A stretch of 64,000 bases of DNA, taken from assembly GCA_947000775.1 (NCBI GenBank), contig CAMQGK010000299.1, positions 18,975,001-19,039,000 on the forward strand. Reading direction: 5' to 3'. Of the stretch, positions 54,985 through 64,000 are shown piece after piece. Origin of the DNA: Pterois miles. Its lineage: Eukaryota > Chordata > Actinopteri > Perciformes > Scorpaenidae. Both the position numbers and the translations under genes were made by a program. Below the pieces are notes generated by a model. The model was not told where the DNA came from, ran no database searches, and was given only the letters and a program-made list of their open reading frames with translations. Numbering within the stretch: the stretch's first letter is position 1; every line of letters begins with the position of its first letter.

Positions 54985-57900
54985 GTGAGTAACACAACAG
55001 TCACTTTACTGACCATTTAATAAATGGTTTATAACACAGCAGATATGAATGTTTATATATGAATTTGTGATTAAAATCATATTAAAAAATAATTGTTGAC
55101 AGCACATTTCATTAATAAAACACTTAAAAGTCTTTATACCTGCTCATAACTACATTATAATGTGTTATATATATATATATTTATTAAATGTTTGTCAACT
55201 GGTTATGAATGCTTAATATAGGGGACTCTCAGCAAACTCTTTTTTGGTTCATAAATAAATCCTAAATATATTATTTTCCTGTGCAGTAAGAATATTTCAG
55301 TCTTTTTCCGATTAGAAATCAATTAATTTCAAGGATTTTCTAAAAATAATCTTGAAACAAGAAAGAATTTTTGTCTCAAGAATCAGGAAAAAAATCAGCT
55401 TGATTTTAGGAAATACTGAGAAACAGGTTGATTTTTATCAGAAATAAGCAATTACTGCACTTTTTTGCTTGTTTTAAGAAAATGATGGTTTTTAAATTTC
55501 AGTTACAGGCATAAATGACTTGATAAGAGGGAGATTATTTTATTTTAGAAGCTAAATGTAGTGTGTGTAAAATAAAATGAATATACGACAATAACCCAGC
55601 ATCCATAGCATAAACCTCACCCCTGTAAAATGGTGATTCATGAATACTACTGTCTACTACTGTTTATACTTATGAATGTGTTTGTTGTGTTTTTGAAGCG
55701 TCAGATTGTCTCGATACCAGAAAGAAAGCGTCGTGTCACCAGTCCGGTCTGCTGGTCGCTGTCTCAGCTCTCTGCTTGTTGCTGCTCGTCAGCTGTGTGT
55801 CTCTGTCTGTGTTGTGTAAGTACGATTACAGGTTGTTGACGGGAGGAAATACATAAATAATGTTTGATATTACACTCATGTCTGTATGAATACAGAGCTG
55901 GAGTCCATTTTAAAGGGGTCCCTTGACCTCTGACCTCCAGATGTGTGAATGTAAATGGGTTCTCTGGGTCTCGACCCGTCTCCCCTTTACAGACATGCCC
56001 ACTTTATGATAGTCCCAGTCAGTCTGGATCAAGTCCTAGTCAAGTCAGCACTCTGACACACTGACAGCTGTTGTTGCCTGTTGGGCTGCAGTTTGTTCTG
56101 ATTGGAGCAGATTTTTGATGCTAAAGTCAGAACCTGGGAGGGTTTCTGGACAATATCTGTCATTGATTAGTGTTGTTCATTCATTTCCAATAATAAATAT
56201 ATGAACACATTTGCATAAAGCACCATATTTGCCCAATCCCATGTTGATAAGAGTCTTAAATACTTGACAAATCTCCCTTTAAGGTTCATTTTGAACAGAT
56301 AAAAAATGTGCGATTAAGTTGTGATTAATCCTGATTAACTCTTTAAATCATTTGACAGCCCTAGTATGTACTATGTATATTTATTATTGGAAATCAATTA
56401 ACAACACAAGACAATGCTTTGTGGGGACCCAGAGAACCCATTCTCATTCACATATCTGGAGGTCAGAGGTCAAGGGACCCCTTTGAATATGGCCATGACA
56501 GTTTTTCCTCACCTCTGTAAAGGACACGCCGTGTCAGACTGTAAGATTGACTTGACCAAATTTAGCATCAGTTTTGAGCATTATTTATCCTCCTTCACAA
56601 TACGCTAGTATGAAATGGTTTGGTACCGATGGATTCATTAGGTTTCCCAGTTTTATATGATACCAGTATCTTCTCTCCAGCTTTAAAACTGAGTTACAAC
56701 CTAAATGTCTCAACTTTAAGGTGTTTAAGAAGTTAGTGACATTAAAACAAATTTGCATGAAAGATTTATTGTCTCGTTAACTTTGACAGCCCCTAATGCA
56801 AACGCTCTGTCCTGTAATGATTCTTTAAATTTCAGATAGCGAGTCAGACCGCCGGCCAGGATGGAAAAGCCTCCTGTTTGACTACCAGAACATCAGTGAG
56901 AGCTACCTCACTCTCACCACAGCGAACAACGACCTGAGAAGAGACAATGAACAGCTGAGGCAGCACAGCACCTGGCTGCACGAGCAGACCGAACTCCTCA
57001 ACCGGACTTCAGCTAATCTGATGTCGGTCAATCTCGCTTTGAGTTTAGAAAGCACCGAGCTCATGGAGCAGATTGTGAATCTAACGTCTACAAACTTGCA
57101 GCTCACACAAGAACACGAGCGTCTGGTTCGGTATGCGTCCGAGCAGGAGAGGACGAAGCTGAACATGTCTCAAACTATCCAACACCTGGTCGAGTCCAAT
57201 GCTCAGCGAGAGGAGGTGGGACGACGACTGGCTCAGATGAGCAGCCTCCTGAGGGACGAGCTGGACCAAGTGAAGGAAAGGAATCAAAAACTTCTGGAAA
57301 TCAACGACAAGTTTCAAGGAGAAGTTAAAAATCTGAGCGAGAAGATCAGAGTTTTGTCGAACGCAGACTGTGAGAAGACGTCCGAGCGCGACCTGCAACT
57401 CCAGAAGAGATTAACAGAGCTGCAAGAGCAAAACCAGAACCTGAGCTCCATGTTGATGACAGAGAGACAGGAAGTAGCAGAGCGCGAAACAAGCCGGAGA
57501 CACAAGACCGACGAGATGCGTTCATTAGAGGAGTCCTACCGCTCCCTGGACCACTACTGCCCTGTGGTTAACCACAACACAAAAGGTATATATAATGTTT
57601 TTTAAATGATAACAGCAGCTTTGATTGAATTCAACCACTTTGAACGTTGCTCATTGTGTGGATGTTATCAGCCTCATAGATATGGATTAGGAGGGGCCTG
57701 TTATACCTACTAGTAGGTTCAGAAGGTCTTTATGATCTTTCAGCGAGCATGTCTCCAAATCTTGAAAGGTATCGGGTGCCAGGTAGTAGTAAGAACAGGA
57801 GGAACAAAATCTCCGACACTCACTGAAGAAATGTCAAAAAGCAAAAATCCTTCGTCAGAGTACGATCTGTTCACATGGTTGATCACCGTTACGGATAAGT

Positions 57901-60900
57901 TTCTTCTCATCTTAGCTCGTCACAAACTGACGCTTGGTCACTTGGCGTCATATTAAAAAGAGACATCAAGACGTAGCAGCGTTGAAGGACAACAGTTGCA
58001 TTGCCTCAAGTCGCCTTTGTCTTGGCCAAAAAGCACTCAAACACACCACAAAGACGACAGTCGACAGCCAGGTAGCCCGTACGCTCTGCACCTGCGTGAC
58101 AGGAAATACCTGTTTGGCTGAAATTGGCTGAAAAAACCTCCAACACCAGCAGACTAGACCCGACAGAGCGGGACACGATTGGCCGATCGTTAACTTGGTG
58201 TGTCAGGGGTTTTATGGTCGGCGTAAACTCCTGCTGGATGTTGTGAATTAATCGGTGTATGTGAGTCTAAATAAACTACAGTGTGTGTGTTCACAGTGAC
58301 GAAGGAACGTGTCACCCAGTGCACCGTATCCTCATACAACGGTTCTTATGATGTCTCATGAAAAAGTTAATTTTCCTATGAATGTCTAGCAGCACGAGTC
58401 TGTTTCTGCTTGTTACATGCATGTAGTCTTTTCAATAATAAACAAAATAAACCTCCGTCTTCACAGGAAATAACTTCCTTAGGTTGAGGCAACAAAACTT
58501 GCTCGGTTAGGTTTAGGAAAATCATAGTTTGGGTTAAAATATCTCTACTTAAGTTAATTTACGTGACAAATAAATTAAAGTAGACTTCTGGTTTCATACG
58601 GGACACAAATGCCGGTCTCCTGGGCTGCTATATGTATTACCTGGTTCACAATTACGTGGACCTGAATTGATTTTGTGGGATGTATGTGTGGCTTGTTGGT
58701 GTGTTTTTAATAGATCTGGGACATATCAGACCCTGAAAGCTACTTAAAGGGAAATCAAAAGGGAAAACTGGATGTTTAGAGGTTCAAAGTCAGCAGAATC
58801 TGTTAACTGTACAGAACAATTGTTGATTTTTTTCCACAGAGCGAATTTGCAGACAGTGTCAGGACAGCTGGAGACTGTTTGAGACCAAGTGTTATTACTT
58901 CTCGTCTCGGCTGCTCACCTGGAGCTCCAGCAGAGCCTGGTGCCAGACGCAAGGGGGCGACCTGCTCATCATCAACAGCGGACCTGAACAGGTAGAGGAC
59001 AGCAGGGGAACATGCAACCATCCACAAATCAGAGGGTGATGTCAATAACCGTTTCTGTTTTTAGGGCTTTGTTTTTGAAAGCAGCCAGGCTCTGGAGCCG
59101 AGCGGCAGCCGGCTGTGGATCGGCCTGACGGACGCAGAGGAGGAGGGAGACTGGAGCTGGGTGGACGGCAGCAAGGTCGCTTCAGGTCAACAGTAAGTTT
59201 CAGCTCAGAGACACTGAGATAACAGTTCAGTTTCATTAGTAAGTTTCAGCTCAGAGACACTGAGATAACAGTTCAGTTTCATTAGTAAGTTAAACCTCAG
59301 AGACACTGAGATAACAGTTCAGTTTCATTAGTAAGTTTCAGCTCAGAGACACTGAGATAACAGTTCAGTTTCATTAGTAAGTTTCAGCTCAGAGACACTG
59401 AGATAACAGTTCAGTTTCATTAGTAAGTTAAACCTCAGAGACACTGAGATAACAGTTCAGTTTCATTAGTAAGTTTCAGCTCAGAGACACTGAGATAACA
59501 GTTCAGTTTCATTAGTAAGTTAAACCTCAGAGACACTGAGATAACAGTTCAGTTTCATTAGTAAGTTTCAGCTCAGAGACACTGAGATAACAGTTCAGTT
59601 TCATTAGTAAGTTAAACCTCAGAGACACTGGGATAACAGTTCAGTTTCATTAGTAAGTTTCAGCTCAGAGACACTGAGATAACAGTTCAGTTTCATTAGT
59701 AAGTTTCAGCTCAGAGACACTGAGATAACAGTTCAGTTTCATTAGTAAGTTTCAGCTCAGAGACACTGAGATAAACAGAGGAGTTAATAAATAAGAGAAT
59801 TAATGCAAAAATAAATAAAGAAGCAAATCAGAAATAGCAATTTATGTCACCTTTTATCAGTTAATTAATGGCTACATTTCTATTTAATATCATTTTTGCT
59901 ATATATAATAATCATAATAATAATAATCAATTATTTAGCATAATAACTGACCGGACACAAGAGCAATAACAAACACATATGTGCAACTATATCATCTGCA
60001 CAAATTATAGTAACTGTACAATTATTTATTGATATGCTGGCATATTTTTTAGCTTTACTTTTCTATTATGTATATACTATTTTATTTTATTTGTATTAAT
60101 ACTGTTTTAAAACTATGCTTCTTGTTTATTGCACTATTCACTTTGCTGCTGTAATATGTGAATCTCTCCACTGTGGGTCTAATAAAGGAATATCTTATCT
60201 TATCTTATCTTATCTTGTCTTATAATAATTTATTATTTATTTATTTACTTATTTTCACCACACCACACCACTAGATGTCACCACATGTTACACATTGTAC
60301 CTTTAGGTAAAGTGCAAAAACAAAAACAAGATGTGAAAAGAAATGACTTGTAAAGAGGGCTATAAAGAATACAGAAATACATAAATAATAAATAAGTAAA
60401 TTAGTTTGGGGAAATAAATAACGGGTGAAATACAAAGGAAAAATCATTCAGAATAAATAAATACATAAATACATAAATGTAGTGCAAAAAAGTGCAAAAA
60501 TAGAAACAAGATGTGAACTTGAGTTTGTATTGTAGAAACTAAGACTTCTATATTTTTAAGACTATTAAATAACTGATAAACGTAAATGAACCCATTTAGT
60601 AGACGTTAATAAACAAACTAAAACAAACAAAGATTGAGAAGAACTGGTAGTTAGGCTTAATTTTCTGTTACTTATTTTCACTGATTAGCAGCTTTAACTA
60701 GTTGAAGTTTTAAGCCCAGAAGCTCTGATAAAGTCCACTGAGCTCGACCTGCTCAGCAGCAAACAGCAGACAGACTCCATTAGAGACTAGCTGGTGAACA
60801 TAGTGGAGCATTTATCAGCTAAAGAGTTGGTGGAGACCAAAAACAAGAGCTAAAAGAAAGACAATATTGGACTAACATTCATGAGGCGACACAAACACAA

Positions 60901-61177
60901 CTCAGGTTTTCTGCGTCGCTGTATGAAGGCTGGCGTGCTGAAGTGACACTGTGGAATAAGACAGTGTGAGGATTGGGTAAATGATTATGTACGTACCTGT
61001 TCCTGCAGGTACTGGCTGAGCAGACCAGGACTGGTGAACGAGCCCGATGACTGGAAGCTGGACGACCCTCTGGGAGAAGACTGTGGACACATTGACACCA
61101 GCGAAAAGGCTCTCAAATCCTGGATGGATGGTTCCTGCAAGACACTTTATAGGTGGATCTGTGAGAAAGATGTTTAA
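54897..61177 (+). CDS. Type II transmembrane C-type lectin receptor with long coiled-coil stalk, 6 coding exons
   Basis: Exons 54897-54984, 55705-55815, 56836-57585, 58840-58991, 59065-59192, 61009-61177, all GT/AG and in frame; 465 residues. Cytoplasmic 1-44 with a TRKK basic anchor and no ITIM or YxxL motif; TM about 45-66 (Leu/Val/Cys-rich). A 250-residue stalk of heptad-like Leu/Glu/Gln/Lys sequence follows, with sequons NIS, NRT, NLT, NMS. The C-type lectin domain (about 318-465) has ICRQCQDSW, WCQTQGGDLLIIN, WIGLTDAEEEGDWSWVDG, EDCGHI, SWMDGSC and RWICEK. The sugar-selecting EPN/QPD motif is replaced by NEPD and WND by WMD, so calcium-dependent sugar binding is doubtful. Organisation resembles CD209/CLEC4-like or NK-type lectin receptors of fish; the exact orthologue is not recognised. 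Confidence 0.88.
55705..55815 (+). CDS. Lectin receptor membrane-anchor exon
   Basis: Reads CLDTRKKASCHQSG then a 22-residue hydrophobic helix rich in Leu, Val and Cys. Acceptor GCGTCAG, donor T|GTAAGT, phase 1 to 1. Its frame differs from the longest open frame at this spot. Confidence 0.78.
55905..56366 (-). mobile_element. MITE family A, reverse copy with terminus
   Basis: TTAAAGGGGTCCCTTGACCT to AATCATTTGACAGCCCTAG; the 3' half is missing. In the lectin gene intron before the stalk exon. Confidence 0.78.
56367..56797 (+). mobile_element. MITE family A, forward copy facing the previous one
   Basis: ATTATTGGAAATCAATTAAC to TTAACTTTGACAGCCCCTA. Head to head with 55905-56366, giving complementary segments over the AGGTCAAGGGACCCC region. 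Ends 39 bases before the stalk exon acceptor. Confidence 0.78.
56836..57585 (+). CDS. Lectin receptor stalk exon (coiled coil, 250 residues in one exon)
   Basis: Single 750-base exon from a TAAATTTCAG acceptor to an AAAG|GTATAT donor. Long Glu/Leu/Gln-rich heptads such as ELMEQIVNLTSTNLQL and LTELQEQNQNLSSML. Antisense open frames here are shadows. Confidence 0.88.
57586..58839 (+). other. Lectin gene intron between stalk and lectin domain
   Basis: 1254 bases. 58490-58640 (GGTTGAGGCAACAAAACTTG, GGTTTAGGAAAATCATAG, GGGACACAAATGCCGGTCTC) resembles a common fish repeat. No additional exon seen. Confidence 0.5.
58840..58991 (+). CDS. Lectin domain exon 1
   Basis: RICRQCQDSWRLFETKCYYF then WSSSRAWCQTQGGDLLIIN. 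The extra N-terminal Cys pair marks a long-form C-type lectin domain. Acceptor TTCCACAG, donor CAG|GTAGAG. Confidence 0.92.
59065..59192 (+). CDS. Lectin domain exon 2 (WIGL)
   Basis: GFVFESSQALEPS then RLWIGLTDAEEEGDWSWVDG. Acceptor TTTTTAG, donor CA|GTAAGT. The donor is the first of 13 copies of a 46-bp repeat. Confidence 0.92.
59193..59773 (+). repeat. 46-bp tandem repeat that copies the 5' splice site, 12.6 units
   Basis: Unit GTAAGTTTCAGCTCAGAGAC / ACTGAGATAACAGTTCAGTT / TCATTA. Unit starts at 59193, 59239, 59285 and every 46 bases to 59745. The first unit begins exactly at intron base +1. Some units read GTAAGTTAAACC. Every unit keeps GTAAGT. Confidence 0.97.
59780..60480. mobile_element. 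AT-rich family C sequence enclosing a LINE 3' tail
   Basis: 60030-60225 reads TTTATTGCACTATTCACTTT, TCCACTGTGGGTCTAATAAA GGAA and ends in (TATCT)n, a typical fish non-LTR retrotransposon 3' end, plus orientation. Family C landmarks flank it (TTAGTTTGGGGAAATAAATA at 60402). Confidence 0.55.
61009..61177 (+). CDS. Lectin domain exon 3 and stop
   Basis: YWLSRPGLVNEPDDWKLDDP, GEDCGHID, SWMDGSC, RWICEKDV-stop. Acceptor CCTGCAG. The last two disulfide Cys are present; Ca-site residues are altered. Confidence 0.92.
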
Positions 61178-61241
61178 TTCATCCGGCAGCATTTTTACTT
61201 CTAATTTCATGTTATAAATATAACAGAAACAGTGATTTCAA

Positions 61242-61247
61242 AATAAA
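61242..61247 (+). terminator. Polyadenylation signal AATAAA of the lectin receptor gene
   Basis: AATAAA 65 bases after the stop codon, the first canonical signal downstream. It predicts a short 3' untranslated region of about 90 bases. Confidence 0.55.
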
Positions 61248-61739
61248 ACAAAACTTACTCCTCAGAGTCCACTTTGTCTTGGTCTATTGCAGGAAATAAA
61301 GACAGCGTCTGCCAAGTCGTTTTTTACTTTTTTATTTTCAAGTTTCAAGTTGTTAATTTCAATAACAGACTACATGTTCTTTCTTCAAGTGATAACACAC
61401 AGCGTAAAGTTGCAGCATTCATTCTGAAATGCTGACCCTTATATAAGCAAACAAACATGAAATAAGGCAGTTAAGTGCGTTTTTTGCTGTTGTTAAACTT
61501 CAGATCTACATACCATGAGTTGTAAAATTCAAATACTTTTAAAAATGTTAATAATCCAAAAAATGTTTTGCTGTTGGTAGTGCAGACACTGCACTCTGTG
61601 CAACATATGACTTTACCCCAGGAGGCAAATTAGCGCGGTGCTTAAGATTTTGGGTAAATTTTTAAAGTTTTGTACTATAAACTATTTGGGGAGTACAATG
61701 CATGGTTTGTATTAAGGTTGCTTAGCAACAATATAAAAT

Positions 61740-62110
61740 AAAAAAGGCAGCAAACTGCAAAAAAAATGAATGAATGAATAAATAAATGACTATGAATCAA
61801 TAAACATGCCATTAAAAGTAGCAAAAATAACATTACAAATAAATGCAGCGATTAATTAATTGATAAAATTCAACAGAAATTGATATTTTTGTTTTAATTT
61901 GCTTTTTTATGTATTTACCATTGTAGTAATTTTCTTAATTATATACTCTTCTGTTAAATTTCTACTTTTATGTATTTATTTTTTATGAATTTTGCAATTT
62001 ATTTTGTATTTATTTTAATTCATGTTTTCATTTTTTGCATTTTTTTTAGCTATTTGTGTATTTTTGCATTTATTTATTTTATATTTAGTTTAAATGTATG
62101 TGTTTATTTA
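61740..62110. repeat. AT-rich dispersed repeat family C
   Basis: GAATGAATGAATAAATAAAT then TTTATTTATTTTATATTTAG with a pyrimidine-rich T tract. Between the lectin and UGT genes. Confidence 0.5.
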
Positions 62111-62389
62111 TGTTAAGCATTTATTTATTATTCATTCTTTTCTATTTTGGCAGGTTGTGTTCTCCATATAATGTAATGAAATGTAAATTTTTATGCTGTA
62201 TATATAAAACAACTTGTGGAGGGGCACATAAAAGTTTACTTCATGCAAGTAGATGTCTGACCCGACCAGGCAAGTTAAAATAACACATTAATGTTGAACC
62301 CTGAGCAGTTATAATGTTGACCATGTTCACCATCTTAATTAAGTGCGTTACCATGTTAATATTTGCTACTAAGCATTAAATAGGAAGTA

Positions 62390-62830
62390 CAGTGAAGGAT
62401 GATGGGAATGACATTAGTTTTGCAAGCATTTGGTCATAACCCAAACTATGGGACGAAGCTTGATGAAACTTTAAGACATCACCAAAGTTATTTTGATTCA
62501 GCCTGAAAGGAAACGTGAAAGTCTGAACTAAATTTCATGGCAATCCATCTAATAATTGTCAAGACATTTCACTCAAAAACCACCTCGTGGTTTGGTGGTG
62601 GTTAACCAGAGAAGTGATCTGCTGATGGTGCTGGGGCAAAAGTCTGGATGTAACCACAGTTATTAGGAACTATCCTCTGGGCACCATGAACATCTGGTGG
62701 ATCTCATGGATTATCAGAAAGATTATGATATATATACTCAGGAAGATTATTGTCTTCACAAAATGTTATGACAACCCATTCAATAGCTGTTGAGTAATTT
62801 CAGTCTGAACCAAAGTGGTGCACCAACCTA
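62390..62830. repeat. Dispersed teleost repeat
   Basis: AACTAAATTTCATGGCAATC, CATCTAATAATTGTCAAGAC, TTTCAGTCTGAACCAAAGTG are landmarks of a common fish repeat, present here in two partial tandem forms. Confidence 0.5.
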
Positions 62831-62929
62831 TCGACCGACTGGCTGACTGGCTGATATTGGCATCACTACTGCAGAGCAATGGCACCAGTATGGCTACGAG
62901 TATAGAATAGTGCCAGCCCTATTCTTTAA

Positions 62930-63698
62930 AGGGATAGTCTGGATGTTTTGAGGTGGGGTAATATGAGGTACTTCTCCATAGTCTGTGTATTACTACAGTG
63001 GATGGAGTTTGAAAAAACAGACAGTAGTACCAGCACAGGAGCAAGGAAATGTACTGCTGTGGATGGAGGCAGCAGCTAAACACATTTTAGACACCTAAGA
63101 AAATCAATATCAGTTTAAGTGTACACTATATTTACAACATTTTATGGTTTACTGGCTGTGAGACAGTCCTTCCTGACAGGGGACTGAAGCTGTTGTATCC
63201 ACCAGACTCCATTTGAAAAAAACTGTAATTTTATCTTTCAGGACATGAGAGTTGCTTGTCTTTCGCTGCCTTGATCGGTTAGGTAATTTGTGTTATTGTG
63301 TACTTAGCTTAGTTTGGATTCACCAAAGTCCCACAATAGCACAAACAAACCAACCGATCGAGGCAGTGGTACACCAGCAACGCCAGCATCCTGTGAGGTA
63401 AAATTACAGTTTTTTTAAATACAGTCTGGTGGCTTTGGCGAGAACATACTGTAGATGGATATCTGCTGGAAAGGGCTGTCTGATGGCAAGGCACAGCAGA
63501 GAAAATATTCTAAATATAGTGTACATTTAAACTGAAATAGATATTTTTAGGTGTCTGAAGTGTGTTTTGCTGCTGCCCCCGTCCACAGCAGTACATTACT
63601 TTGCTCCCGTGCTGGTACTCCATCTACTGTAGGTAATACACTGACTATGGAGAAATACTTCATACAACCAAACTTCAAGATACCCAAACAATCCCTTT
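62930..63698. mobile_element. Foldback element, 770 bases with long inverted arms
   Basis: The left arm (AAAGGGATAGTCTGGATGTT, ATAGTCTGTGTATTACTACA, GTACTGCTGTGGATGGAGGC, AGTTTAAGTGTACACTATAT) is matched inversely by the right arm (ending CCAAACAATCCCTTT). Arms of about 200-350 bases, imperfect. A second inner inverted pair is ACCGATCGAGGCAG / CTTGATCGGT. Lies 45 bases past the UGT stop codon, probably in its 3' untranslated region. Confidence 0.8.
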
Positions 63699-63742
63699 AA
63701 GATGACTTGATCATTTTAATGTGCACGAATCCAATGTTGGAG

Positions 63743-64000
63743 TCACTCCTGTTTGGATTTTCTCCTCCTGCACAGTCGAATGCAAAGGAATCGCATTGAT
63801 CCCACTATAATGAACGTCAGCATCAACAAGACTGCTATCAAAAAGCATATAACATCCACTGAATAATAGGCGTACCAGGACATCTTATAAGACTCGGTGC
63901 GTAAATGTGAAGCTCCTTTGTGCCTCATGACAAACTCGATCCAGTAAAGGGCCGTTTCCAGAGGATGCATCGGTTTATCCCGATGGAGAGCAGAGAGACG
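63743..64000 (-). CDS. UDP-glucuronosyltransferase, C-terminal end (partial, enters from right)
   Basis: ER membrane enzyme conjugating glucuronic acid from UDP-glucuronate to small lipophilic substrates. The 85 residues visible are the conserved UGT C-terminus: RLSALHRDKP, then ALYWIEFVMRHKGASHLR, WYAYYSVDV, one TM helix (VICFLIAVLLMLTFIIVGSM) and a basic tail ending KSKQE, which fits the dilysine KxKxx ER-retrieval signal. The frame is open to the window edge; catalytic and UDP-sugar-binding parts lie beyond 64000. I would guess a fish UGT5-type gene from the tail but cannot show it. Confidence 0.93.
   Translation of the reverse strand, partial: RLSALHRDKPMHPLETALYWIEFVMRHKGASHLRTESYKMSWYAYYSVDVICFLIAVLLMLTFIIVGSMRFLCIRLCRRRKSKQE

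Overview
The window is nuclear DNA from a ray-finned fish, probably a percomorph teleost. It has small coding exons with consensus GT/AG splice sites in a gene-poor background of fish-type interspersed repeats, AT-rich low-complexity DNA and large microsatellites. There is no bacterial or organellar gene organisation. All gene calls come from reading protein families and splice sites by eye; no alignment or transcript was available.

Layout. (1) 2.4-20.9 kb, minus strand: the first nine coding exons (306 residues) of an FMNL1-type formin, running out of the window on the left, with a 10.4 kb first intron full of repeats. (2) 29.8-35.0 kb, minus strand: a CC chemokine receptor closest to CCR10. 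Its main exon holds 387 codons, and a proposed short upstream exon adds nine in-frame N-terminal residues. (3) 42.7-48.6 kb, plus strand: a five-exon receptor activity-modifying protein, RAMP2-like. (4) 53.4-61.2 kb, plus strand: a type II membrane C-type lectin with a 250-residue coiled-coil stalk, plus a likely TATA promoter and a non-coding first exon. (5) 63.74-64.0 kb, minus strand: the C-terminal end of a UDP-glucuronosyltransferase, entering from the right. FMNL1, CCR10 and RAMP2 all lie on human 17q21, which supports the calls. The genes do not form a pathway in the bacterial sense, although formin, chemokine receptor and lectin are all plausible leukocyte genes.

The rest is mostly repeats. 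One MITE family with hAT-like ends (AGGGCTGTCAA...TTGACAGCCCT) occurs about 16 times in both orientations. One 52-55 bp minisatellite recurs at four loci in both orientations and looks attached to a transposon-like end. There are Tc1-like fragments, a tRNA-derived SINE with readable A and B boxes, foldback elements, and a 97%-type inverted repeat inside the proposed chemokine-receptor intron. Several repeats sit where they could affect splicing: a (TG)n tract against the fmnl1 exon 3 acceptor, a 46-bp tandem array that repeats a consensus 5' splice site 13 times after a lectin exon, and a MITE ending about 40 bp before the stalk exon. I found no RNA gene, CRISPR array or new multi-gene system.
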